This document shows, piece by piece, positions 1 to 6,222 of a stretch of 7,794 nucleotides of DNA (within the stretch, counting starts at the first letter, position 1; each line of letters starts with the position of its first letter). Origin of the DNA: an uncultured Collinsella sp. GTDB lineage: Bacteria > Actinomycetota > Coriobacteriia > Coriobacteriales > Coriobacteriaceae. A program made the translations under genes and the position numbers. The notes beneath the pieces are model-generated. The model saw only the letters and a program-made list of their open reading frames with translations. It had not been told where the DNA came from and made no database searches. The DNA lies in NCBI GenBank assembly GCA_900553345.1, contig USDE01000060.1, positions 1-7,794 of the forward strand, read 5' to 3'.

Positions 1-53
1 GGACTTGCAGCGACGGACCTCAGGACACTCTTACACCACGTCTGCGCGCGCGA

Positions 54-86
54 CCCCTCCAGACGCTCAAATCACGTCTGAAGGGG
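54..86. repeat. Inverted repeat / stem-loop in the 3' flank
   Basis: The arms at 54-65 and 75-86 pair as CCCCT/AGGGG plus CAGACG/CGTCTG with one C-A mismatch, around a 9-nt loop. On the plus strand the hairpin is followed by TTGATTTTG, so it could act as a weak terminator for a plus-strand gene lying to the left of the window. On the minus strand no T-run follows. No coding region is supported between 1 and 185. Confidence 0.5.
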
Positions 87-95
87 TTGATTTTG

Positions 96-116
96 CTGCG
101 ACTAAATTAGTCACAG
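96..116. repeat. AT-rich near-perfect palindrome
   Basis: GACTAA and TTAGTC flank a central A at 106. After one mismatch (C99/A113) the symmetry extends to CTG/CAG on the outside. The size and symmetry fit a protein-binding site or part of a dispersed intergenic repeat. No adjacent gene start explains it as an operator. Confidence 0.4.
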
Positions 117-145
117 TACTCATATTTGGCATTTTTTGCACACGA

Positions 146-179
146 GGTCCCGGGGAGGATCCTGCACCTCCCCGGGACC
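146..179 (-). terminator. Perfect 13-bp GC-rich hairpin just after frlD
   Basis: GGTCCCGGGGAGG (146-158) and its exact reverse complement (167-179) flank an 8-nt loop. The hairpin starts 6 nt after the frlD stop codon, which is where the operon should end. In the minus-strand transcript it is followed by an A-run, not a U-run (the T-run at 132-137 lies on the plus strand). It is therefore not a textbook intrinsic terminator. It may be a 3'-end stabilising hairpin or part of a repeated element. Confidence 0.5.
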
Positions 180-185
180 GCTCGG

Positions 186-1049
186 CTATTCGACGATTGG
201 TGCTCCGTGGCCCCAAGAACCTTCCATGCCGCACACGGTCGAGGCAAACCCGGCAGCAAAGTCGAGCGCGCGCTCGATAGCCTCGGCGCCATCCTCTCCA
301 CGCTTGGCGGAATCGAGATAGCACATCAAAAACGAAGTGAGGAACGAGTCGCCCGCTCCCATGGTGTCCTTCATGTCCGTTACCGGTTTAGCCAGCTGGC
401 GGTAATAACGCTCGCCGTCGTAAGCAATGCAGCCCTCGGCACCCGCCGTAGCCGACACAAAACGCGGACCCAGGCCCTTCACCCATGCCAGACGCTCGCG
501 AATCTCGTCCTCACTCGCGGCATCCGCCGCACTAAAGAAGGCAAAATCGACGTAGGGTGCAATCTGCTCGTAGTACTCGTCGGTGGAGTCGTCCGAAAAG
601 TCAAAAGAGACCGTGACGCCCGCAGCCTTCAGCTTGGGCAGCTCGCGCTCGGTAAAGCAATAGTTGCCCGAATGAACCACATCGAACTGCTTCATGTACG
701 CAAGGTCAAAGCGATCGAGGACATAGCGCGCATCGCCACGGATACCGCCCTCGTTGGAGCCGAGGAAGACACGGTCGCCGTCAACGACGGTCACGCGAGC
801 CGCTCCGTTCTCGCCAATCATCTGCTCGCACTTGTCAAGCTCGACACCCTCATCCTCGAGGCTTGCAATGACATGCTCGGCAGCGGCGTCATTGCCAAAA
901 ATGCCCATGTATGCGGAACGTGCGGCACCGCATTTCTTGGCATAAACGGCGAAGTTCACCGCGTTGCCGCCAGGATACATGGTGTGGATATGCTCGTAGC
1001 GATCGACGACGTTGTCGCCAAATCCGAGCGCGTTAACGTTAAATGCCAT
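186..1049 (-). CDS. frlD: Fructoselysine 6-kinase-like PfkB/ribokinase-family kinase (FrlD)
   Basis: This 287-aa cytoplasmic sugar kinase is predicted to use ATP to phosphorylate the C6 hydroxyl of the fructosyl part of fructoselysine, giving the substrate of FrlB. Seen in the sequence: an N-terminal GDNVVD (residues 11-16), the substrate-binding GGN at 27-29 in PGGNAVNFAVY, FDFSD at 149-153, and the PfkB C-terminal signature DTMGAGDSF at 228-236, with D234 as the expected catalytic base. As I recall it, E. coli FrlD has nearly the same blocks (SGGNAVN, FDFSD, DTMGAGDSF), and its length is only slightly shorter. The ATG has an AAGGGA Shine-Dalgarno 8 nt upstream, directly after the frlB stop, with a 14-nt gap between the genes. 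It is the last gene of the operon. Family membership is certain. The exact substrate (fructoselysine or another Amadori compound) is inferred from the neighbours. Confidence 0.9.
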   Translation of the reverse strand: MAFNVNALGFGDNVVDRYEHIHTMYPGGNAVNFAVYAKKCGAARSAYMGIFGNDAAAEHVIASLEDEGVELDKCEQMIGENGAARVTVVDGDRVFLGSNEGGIRGDARYVLDRFDLAYMKQFDVVHSGNYCFTERELPKLKAAGVTVSFDFSDDSTDEYYEQIAPYVDFAFFSAADAASEDEIRERLAWVKGLGPRFVSATAGAEGCIAYDGERYYRQLAKPVTDMKDTMGAGDSFLTSFLMCYLDSAKRGEDGAEAIERALDFAAGFASTVCGMEGSWGHGAPIVE

Positions 1050-1063
1050 GGCCTTTGTCCCTT

Positions 1064-2032
1064 CTAGTACTCGACAACACCCATATAGCGACGGAAATCG
1101 GGATCGTGATCAAACACCTTGCCGCGTGCAGCACGCAGCTCGCAGTTCATGGCGTAGAACAGCACCGGGTCCAGATAGGCACGGACGCTCGCCGGCACGG
1201 CTTCCATACCGTACTCCTTGGCATCGAGCACCATCAGCGTATCGGTATGCGTCTTAAGGAACGCCAGGGCGCGCTCGTCCATAGCACGGCACTCGCTGGA
1301 GCCCATCTGCAGGAAGTAAAAAACGCCATCCTGAGTAGCCTCGAAGGGGCCATGGAAGTACTCGGCAGAGTGGATGTAGCTGCAGTGCTGCCACTGCATC
1401 TCCATAAGAGAGCAGATAGCGAAACCGTAGGTCTGGCTAAAGTTGGGACCGCTGCCCAGAATATAGAAGAACTCGTGCTCCTGGCAAAGCTTGGCAAAAC
1501 GATCGCCCAGCTCGGCATTTACCTTCTCACGTGCCGGGGGAAGAATCTTATCCATCTCGGCGATACCGGCATACATATCGGCAAGATCGGCGTAGCCCTC
1601 CTGCTGATCGAGCAGCTCTGCCGCAAGCGACAGCGAAATGCCAGCGGGGACCTCGGCCTGCGGCACACCCTCGCCCCATGGGTAGACCCACGTGGTCCAC
1701 TTGCCGGAGTCGATCTTGGATCCAGCGTTGTCGGTCTGGGCGATCACCGTAGCGCCGGCGGCAAGGGCAATCTCGCAGCCCTCGACGACCTCCGGGGTAT
1801 TGCCACTGTGGCTGCAAGCAATGACCAGGGACTTCTCGCCCAGACGACGCGGACGCATGATATCGAACTCGCGAGCCGTATAGATATACGAAGTGAAGGT
1901 GGTTGCCTCGCGCTGCAGAAGCTCATGAGCCGGGATCAAATCGATCATGGAGCCACCGCAAGCAATCCAGTAGACGCTGTCGAACTTGCCCTTCTCGACA
2001 ATTGCCTCTTTGATCAGATCGTGTGCGTTCAT
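1064..2032 (-). CDS. frlB: Fructoselysine 6-phosphate deglycase-like SIS-domain protein (FrlB)
   Basis: A 322-aa double-SIS protein, predicted to cleave fructoselysine 6-phosphate to glucose 6-phosphate and lysine. SIS domain 1 covers roughly residues 15-150, with the phosphate-binding SHSGNT at 74-79. SIS domain 2 covers roughly 175-310. The block MEMQW...SAEYFHGPFE carries E211 and H227, 16 residues apart. That matches the spacing of the general acid/base Glu and His described for the related deglycase FraB. The C-terminus RRYMGVVEY closely resembles the RRYYGGLVEY end I recall for E. coli FrlB. I chose ATG 2032 because AAGGAA lies 6 nt upstream; a TTG start at 2065 would add 11 residues with no good ribosome site. 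There is no glutaminase domain, so it is not glucosamine-6-phosphate synthase. FraB- or Gfr-type substrates cannot be excluded. Confidence 0.9.
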   Translation of the reverse strand: MNAHDLIKEAIVEKGKFDSVYWIACGGSMIDLIPAHELLQREATTFTSYIYTAREFDIMRPRRLGEKSLVIACSHSGNTPEVVEGCEIALAAGATVIAQTDNAGSKIDSGKWTTWVYPWGEGVPQAEVPAGISLSLAAELLDQQEGYADLADMYAGIAEMDKILPPAREKVNAELGDRFAKLCQEHEFFYILGSGPNFSQTYGFAICSLMEMQWQHCSYIHSAEYFHGPFEATQDGVFYFLQMGSSECRAMDERALAFLKTHTDTLMVLDAKEYGMEAVPASVRAYLDPVLFYAMNCELRAARGKVFDHDPDFRRYMGVVEY

Positions 2033-2094
2033 ATCCAGTTCCTTTCTTGTTTGGGCCGCAATCAATGACGTTGGTTGCGTGGCCGATAGTTGTT
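2033..2094 (-). other. frlC-frlB intercistronic spacer with imperfect hairpin and frlB ribosome site
   Basis: This 62-nt gap is by far the longest inside the operon. GGCCGCAA at 2054-2061 pairs with TTGC (2075-2078) and GGCC (2081-2084), leaving a 2-nt bulge. The frlB Shine-Dalgarno AAGGAA (plus-strand 2039-2044) sits just after the hairpin in the transcript. The structure could be an mRNA processing or stability element that sets the frlB/frlD level relative to the upstream genes. No U-run follows, so termination is unlikely. Confidence 0.35.
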
Positions 2095-2946
2095 TTAGTC
2101 AATCAGATATTTCTCGAATGCGGCCATGTTCTTGGCATCAGCCGCCGCCGGGTCATCGTAGTAACGACCGTCCGTGATTTCCTGGCCCAGCATGCCGTCA
2201 AAACCATGGGTGTTGAGTGCGGCGACGAAGGCGTCCATATCGTGCTTGCCATCGCCCCACACCAGATGGCCATACGGGTCACCGTCGATAAAGTGCATCT
2301 CGTGAATTGCCCCATCACCAAAGGCGGCAAACCAGTCCTCGAGCGTCTCGCGCGCAACGCCCATCGCAGTTGTATCAACCATGGGCTGTAAGTACGGGCT
2401 CGCGACCTCGTCAATCATGCGCTTCGCATCGGAAACCGTCGTCACAAGGTTGCTCTCCTCGGGACGCAGGCTTTCCATCGTAAGCACCAGACCGTGCTCC
2501 CCGGCATACTCCGCCAGAATGGACAAGTGCTCGCGGCTGCGCTTCCAGGCTTCCTCGCGGTCCTCGTCCCAGTCGCCCCAGCCCGAGTTGATGGACATAC
2601 GGTCGCACCCAAGTACCTCGGCAAGCTCAATGCCGTGCTTAAAGTACGCCAGGCTGCGCTGTTCATGCAGCGGCTTGCGTGCGCAGTACTGCCAAGGATA
2701 GACAACATTCTCGGGGCACAGAGTACGATACCTAAGCCCACGGTCTGCAGCCTTTTTCGCCAGGACCTCAGCCTCAAAGTAGCCCGTGTGATCGAGCGTC
2801 ACATGCGGCTCCGCGCACCACAGCTCAATGGACTCAAAGCCCAAGCGCTGCTGCACATCAAGGAAGTAATCGAGCGACCACATGATGTAGTGGATATTCA
2901 TGCCTGCAATCTGTTCGCGGCGCAGCGTCGGTTTGGATTCAGGCAT
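2095..2946 (-). CDS. frlC: Fructoselysine/psicoselysine 3-epimerase-like sugar epimerase (FrlC)
   Basis: A 283-aa xylose-isomerase-like TIM barrel (AP_endonuc_2 superfamily), predicted to interconvert psicoselysine and fructoselysine at C3. The metal-ligand set of the tagatose-epimerase family can be placed at E158 (TMESLRPEESN), D191 (MVDTTAM), H218 (HEMHFIDGD) and E256 (LGQEITDG). The spacing 33/27/38 is close to that of D-tagatose 3-epimerase. GFESIELW (36-43) and PYLQPMVD (184-191) resemble E. coli FrlC blocks as I recall them. The N-terminus is about 10-14 residues longer than the E. coli protein. The start is nevertheless well supported, because a full AAGGAGG lies 6 nt upstream, inside the end of the amidohydrolase gene. 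Only one base separates the amidohydrolase stop from this ATG, so translational coupling is likely. A different ketose epimerase activity is possible, but the context favours FrlC. Confidence 0.82.
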   Translation of the reverse strand: MPESKPTLRREQIAGMNIHYIMWSLDYFLDVQQRLGFESIELWCAEPHVTLDHTGYFEAEVLAKKAADRGLRYRTLCPENVVYPWQYCARKPLHEQRSLAYFKHGIELAEVLGCDRMSINSGWGDWDEDREEAWKRSREHLSILAEYAGEHGLVLTMESLRPEESNLVTTVSDAKRMIDEVASPYLQPMVDTTAMGVARETLEDWFAAFGDGAIHEMHFIDGDPYGHLVWGDGKHDMDAFVAALNTHGFDGMLGQEITDGRYYDDPAAADAKNMAAFEKYLID

Positions 2947-2947
2947 C

Positions 2948-4531
2948 TTATGCCTCCTTATTTCGATCGAACACGATTTGTCCGTCCGACATCGTCATAT
3001 CAACCGCAAGATCGCGTGCGTCGCGATAATCGAGGTCGAACACATCCCGATCGAGTACGCAGATATCGGCAAGCTTGCCAACCTCAAGCGTACCCAGCTC
3101 GTCTTCGCGCATCAGGTCGTACGCGCCCCCGGCAGTCCAAGCGCGCAAAAGCTCGGCAAGCGTCAGCACGTTGGCCTCATTCACGGGAAGTCCGTCGGCG
3201 AAGAACCCGCCGCACGCGCTGTAGATTGACTCGCCCAAGCTCGGAATCAACAGCGGCAAATCAGTGCCACAGCACACTGTGCATCCGGAATCTTCCATGC
3301 CGCGGCGATTCCAGCTGTGCAAAAGTCGCGTCTCGCCAATTTGTCGACGCATCATCGACAGGCAATCCTCGCGCCGGTCCAGCGTCAGAATCTGCGGATA
3401 GACCTCGCAAATTCCACCTAACTTGCCAAACTCGACAAGATCGGTCGGGTCAGAGTTCTCGAGATCGGTAATCGCATGGCGGCGAAGCATCCGTCCATGC
3501 TCGTCTCGAGGTAGCGAGGCATAGAGCGCCACGGTGCGACGAACGGCGCCATCGCCCTGGCAATGCAAGGAATATCGGAAGCCGTCAGCATCAATTGCAC
3601 GCAGCTCGCTTTCAATCAGATCCCACTCTGGCTCCTCGACGACCGTCTTGCCGGCAGCGCCCGCATCGGCCGTATCCTCATAGGGGTCAATCATCTCGGC
3701 AAGCCCCGCCCATACGCCGCGATCGGTCATACGGTTGAAGCCAGAAAAACGAACGAACGGTCCCCGGAAGCGCTCTCGTGCCTCGCGAGCATATGCCAGA
3801 TTTGCACCAGCGCCCACCGGCTGCGACATCATAGAGACGCGAACCGTCAGCTCGCCAGATTCCTCACGGCGAGCCATTTCGTCGGCAAAGCCGTAGTAGT
3901 CATCAAACGCCATCTCCTTGATGGCGGTAACGCCGCGCTCGTTAAGCATGCTCATGTAGTCCGAATACCCCGCGCGCACCTCGGGCAACGCGAGGAAATC
4001 GCTCATCATGCGCCAGATCTTCTCGGCATAGCACGCCTGCGGTGTAAAACCGTATCGCGCACTGGCGGCAGCATTGAGAACGCAGGTCTCCGCGCCCGGT
4101 GTAAAGCAGACGACAGGGATATCACCAAAAAATTCGTCAAACACAGCTGCCGTATTTGCGTTCTCGGCATCCGATGCCAACGTTTCGGGCAGGTTGTGGC
4201 CAAAAGCCGCCGCGCAATCCGGATGATCATCTTTCCATGCACGCAAGAGCGACACGGCCTCTTTGGCATCGGCGACGCCGGACAGATCAGACCCCAACGT
4301 CCGCATTGCCCAGCCCGTATAGAAGGTATGCACATCGATCAGGCCGGGCATGACGGTGCGGTCGCCCAGGTCAACTACCTCGTCCGCTTGGGTCAAATAC
4401 GAAGCTACCTCGCACTTGGTGCCAACAGCCTCAATTCGATTGCCACGGACCGCTACGAAACCTTCAAACGGCAGGTCCCCCGTACCGGTAAAGACGCTCT
4501 TAGACGTCAGGACCGTCAAACGATCAGACAT
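2948..4531 (-). CDS. YtcJ-type amidohydrolase with a degenerate HxF metal motif
   Basis: A 527-aa protein of the amidohydrolase-3 / YtcJ (N-substituted formamide deformylase-like) group, the usual length for the family. It has no signal peptide, so it is cytoplasmic. A small beta-sandwich (about 1-60 plus the C-terminal LEVGKLADICVLDRD, 482-496) encloses a TIM barrel that starts at VMPGLIDVH (60-68). Expected metal ligands seen: H68, H323 (LHCQGDGAV), H352 (RRHAITD) and D424 (CCGTDLP). K205 (TAIKEM) may be a bridging or structural lysine. The normal HxH motif is HTF here: the second His is replaced by F70. The ATG at 4531 has an AGGTGG ribosome site 5 nt upstream that overlaps the transporter stop; a GTG three codons earlier is less likely. 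E. coli frlABCDR has no such gene. From context it may free an Amadori compound from an N-acyl, formyl or peptide form, but the substrate is unknown. Confidence 0.85.
   Translation of the reverse strand: MSDRLTVLTSKSVFTGTGDLPFEGFVAVRGNRIEAVGTKCEVASYLTQADEVVDLGDRTVMPGLIDVHTFYTGWAMRTLGSDLSGVADAKEAVSLLRAWKDDHPDCAAAFGHNLPETLASDAENANTAAVFDEFFGDIPVVCFTPGAETCVLNAAASARYGFTPQACYAEKIWRMMSDFLALPEVRAGYSDYMSMLNERGVTAIKEMAFDDYYGFADEMARREESGELTVRVSMMSQPVGAGANLAYAREARERFRGPFVRFSGFNRMTDRGVWAGLAEMIDPYEDTADAGAAGKTVVEEPEWDLIESELRAIDADGFRYSLHCQGDGAVRRTVALYASLPRDEHGRMLRRHAITDLENSDPTDLVEFGKLGGICEVYPQILTLDRREDCLSMMRRQIGETRLLHSWNRRGMEDSGCTVCCGTDLPLLIPSLGESIYSACGGFFADGLPVNEANVLTLAELLRAWTAGGAYDLMREDELGTLEVGKLADICVLDRDVFDLDYRDARDLAVDMTMSDGQIVFDRNKEA
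2953..2959 (-). promoter_or_regulatory. frlC ribosome binding site inside the amidohydrolase gene
   Basis: AAGGAGG, a full anti-16S match, lies 6 nt before the frlC ATG and is embedded in the last codons of the amidohydrolase (Lys-Glu-Ala-stop). It fixes the frlC start at 2946 and indicates termination-reinitiation coupling between the two genes. Confidence 0.85.
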
Positions 4532-4540
4532 CACAACCAC

Positions 4541-6004
4541 CTACACCGGAAGCATGCCAGAAATTGCCGTTACGATCAGGCCAAAGACGACCATAAAAAT
4601 GAAGAACTTCCAAATGGTCTTCCACCATTGACCAAACGAGATCTTTGCCACGGCAAGACCGGCAACCGTCATGCCCGCCACGGGACTGATGGTGTTGATG
4701 GTCTGATTAGCAAACTGGAGCGCGGTAACGGCGGCTTCGGGATTGAGGCCCATAAGCTCGGTCAGCGGACCCATGACGGGCATGGTGAGCGCCGCAAGTC
4801 CAGAGCTCGAGGGAACCAGCAAAGAGAGCAGGCCAAGGACGATATACATAAACGTGGTGTAGACGGCGGCAGGTGCACCGGCCAGTGCAGTAGCGAGCGC
4901 CTGGAGGATGGTGTCGATGATCATGCCACCCTCTGCGATGACCAAGATACCGCGCGCGATGCCGATGACGATAGCGGCATACGCAAAGTCGGCAATGCCT
5001 TTAACGAACTCCTCGGCGATCGTCTGCTGGTCAAGGCCGCCCAGGATACCGGCAAGCAAGCCCATACCAAGGAACACGGCGGAAATCTCATTCATGTACC
5101 AGCCCTGGGTAACAAGACCCCAGACGATAATGCCCATGCCGCAGGCAAAATCGATAAGCACGAGCTTCTGACGGGTAGTGAACTCTTCCTCGATGGAGGC
5201 ATCGGTCACGGAAAACTCAACACGCTTGAGCTTATCGTCCTCGTACGTAATGGACGACTCGGGATTTTTCTTGACGCGCATGGCGTAGCGCATGGCCCAT
5301 GCGATACCGACGGCAGTGAAGATGACCCAAGAAACGGCGCGCAGCCACAGTTGCGGATTACCCTCGATGCCAATGATGCCTTGGGCGATCAAAACATTAA
5401 ACGGGTCGATGGTCGAAGCACAATATCCCAGGTTAGGACCAAGGAAGCAGATGATGAATGCCGTCATCGAGTCATAACCGATACCCATCATGATGGGAAT
5501 GAAGATGGCATAGAACGGCAGGGCTTCCTCAGACATACCAAACGTAGTGCCGCAAATGGACAGCAACGTCATCGTGATGGGAATGATGAGGATGTCCTTG
5601 TTCTTGAGCTTTTTAATCACACGGCTCATGCCGGCATTCAAAGCGTTGGTCTTGGTGATGATCGCGAACGATCCGCCAATCAATAAGACGAACGCAACGA
5701 CGTCGGCAGCCTCTTGGATACCCTTGGTGGGCGCTTGCAGGACCGCAAAGATATCCTGGCCCAGATTGATGGTCTCGCCGGTCTCGGAATCGGTGTAATT
5801 CTTATCGACCTGTTCATAGGTACCAGCAACGGCGACTTCACGCTCGCCCGCCGCTGTCGAAATCGTCTTGCGCTGGTACTGACCAGAGGGAACGATCCAA
5901 GTCAGAACCGCAAAGACAACGATCAGCAAGAACATGATCGTATAGACATGCGGTAATTTGAACTTAAAACGTCTGTTTGTCTTCTTCACCTTCGTATCTG
6001 ACAT
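4541..6004 (-). CDS. YfcC-family multi-pass inner-membrane transporter
   Basis: A 487-aa integral membrane protein with about 12 predicted hydrophobic segments. Examples are residues 20-39, 102-118, 138-155, 160-190, 218-240, 280-300, 305-323, 340-357, 380-398 and 464-484. It has a basic cytoplasmic N-terminus (KVKKTNRRFKFK), a soluble loop at 42-95 and a charged loop at 243-280. Blocks typical of the YfcC/ion-transporter superfamily are FGMSEEALPF (155-164), GPNLGYCASTIDPFN (189-203), PSSSGLAALTMPVMGP (398-413) and QTINTISPVAG (434-444). Relatives are thought to move amino acids, peptides or carboxylates by coupling to an ion gradient, but few have been tested. As the only membrane protein in the operon, it should import the substrate. 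It takes the place of FrlA (an APC permease) in E. coli. ATG 6004 has GGAGG 5 nt upstream. The open frame extends to 6199 but that stretch holds the promoter region. Confidence 0.88.
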   Translation of the reverse strand: MSDTKVKKTNRRFKFKLPHVYTIMFLLIVVFAVLTWIVPSGQYQRKTISTAAGEREVAVAGTYEQVDKNYTDSETGETINLGQDIFAVLQAPTKGIQEAADVVAFVLLIGGSFAIITKTNALNAGMSRVIKKLKNKDILIIPITMTLLSICGTTFGMSEEALPFYAIFIPIMMGIGYDSMTAFIICFLGPNLGYCASTIDPFNVLIAQGIIGIEGNPQLWLRAVSWVIFTAVGIAWAMRYAMRVKKNPESSITYEDDKLKRVEFSVTDASIEEEFTTRQKLVLIDFACGMGIIVWGLVTQGWYMNEISAVFLGMGLLAGILGGLDQQTIAEEFVKGIADFAYAAIVIGIARGILVIAEGGMIIDTILQALATALAGAPAAVYTTFMYIVLGLLSLLVPSSSGLAALTMPVMGPLTELMGLNPEAAVTALQFANQTINTISPVAGMTVAGLAVAKISFGQWWKTIWKFFIFMVVFGLIVTAISGMLPV

Positions 6005-6010
6005 AGATAC
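5994..6010 (-). promoter_or_regulatory. Palindrome centred on the transporter start codon
   Basis: GTATCT and AGATAC form perfect 6-bp arms around a 5-nt centre, which in the transcript is ATGTC and includes the start codon. The upstream arm adjoins the GGAGG ribosome site (6010-6014). In RNA this would put the AUG in a 5-nt loop, with part of the Shine-Dalgarno at the foot of the stem. In DNA it could be a regulator half-site pair. A 6-bp repeat can arise by chance. Confidence 0.35.
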
Positions 6011-6046
6011 CTCCAAAGAACTCGAGACTGCATCGCATCTCGCTTC

Positions 6047-6069
6047 AACGTTTGCGCAAGGCAAACGTT
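6047..6069. promoter_or_regulatory. Candidate operator: 9-bp inverted repeat upstream of the transporter
   Basis: AACGTTTGC (6047-6055) and GCAAACGTT (6061-6069) are perfect inverted arms with a 5-nt spacer, 43-65 nt before the transporter ATG. The site lies immediately downstream of the candidate promoter, where a GntR repressor could block initiation or early elongation. On the transcript it could also fold as a leader hairpin. The regulator that binds it is inferred from adjacency only. Confidence 0.5.
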
Positions 6070-6083
6070 CTATGACGTTCCAT

Positions 6084-6112
6084 AGATTACCAGCAGCTTT
6101 TCCCCTCATCAA
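6084..6112 (-). promoter_or_regulatory. Candidate sigma-70-type promoter of the transporter-frl operon
   Basis: A -35 box TTGATG (6107-6112) is separated by exactly 17 nt from a -10 box TAATCT (6084-6089), which is preceded by TGG (extended -10-like). The match to consensus is moderate (4/6 and 3/6), but position and spacing are good. The start of transcription would lie near 6077, giving a leader of about 70 nt that contains the 6047-6069 inverted repeat. Confidence 0.42.
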
Positions 6113-6174
6113 GATAATTTCAAACTGATTGCCGCGACGCGGCTGAACGGTTGCGTTCGCGCCGTGAACGGTAT

Positions 6175-6210
6175 GGAAACGCCCGGTGAGATGATCCACC
6201 GGGCGCTTCC
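6175..6210 (-). terminator. Hairpin terminator after the GntR regulator
   Basis: CGCCCGGTG and CACCGGGCG pair perfectly around an 8-nt loop. After one mismatch, GGAA/TTCC extends the arms to 6175-6188 and 6197-6210. It begins 12 nt after the regulator stop codon. In the minus-strand transcript the core stem is followed by only UUUCC, so termination may be partial. Incomplete termination would let some regulator transcript read into the operon. Confidence 0.6.
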
Positions 6211-6222
6211 ATTCGCAATGTC

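Noticed and set aside
126..1067. A long plus-strand open frame opposite frlD
   Set aside because: The minus-strand reading gives a complete PfkB kinase with all signature motifs. The plus frame has no recognisable domain and starts in the intergenic T-run.
1064..2032. Glucosamine-6-phosphate synthase or phosphosugar isomerase as the identity of the SIS protein
   Set aside because: There is no glutaminase domain, and the E211/H227 pair and VEY C-terminus match FrlB-type deglycases beside frlC and frlD.
2033..2065. TTG start giving frlB 11 extra residues
   Set aside because: It has no good Shine-Dalgarno and lies in the intercistronic hairpin. ATG 2032 has AAGGAA at the right distance.
1043..2068. 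A long plus-strand open frame opposite frlB
   Set aside because: It is a shadow of the SIS-domain deglycase, whose motifs and ribosome site are clear on the minus strand.
4532..4540. GTG start three codons upstream in the amidohydrolase
   Set aside because: The AGGTGG ribosome site overlaps this region and is spaced correctly for ATG 4531, not for the GTG.
3563..5686. A 707-codon open frame on the plus strand opposite the transporter and amidohydrolase
   Set aside because: It is antisense to two clearly recognised genes. Its translation is rich in His, Arg, Asp and Lys with no recognisable domain, typical of a shadow frame in GC-rich coding DNA.
6131..6143. 13-nt GC palindrome GCCGCG-A-CGCGGC upstream of the operon promoter
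   Set aside because: It is perfectly symmetric, but in GC-rich DNA such a short repeat is common. It has almost no loop and no T-run, and its position suggests no clear role.
6005..6199. N-terminal extension of the transporter by 65 codons
   Set aside because: The strong GGAGG site 5 nt before ATG 6004 and the basic start typical of the family fix the shorter form. The extension covers the promoter, the inverted repeat and part of a terminator hairpin.
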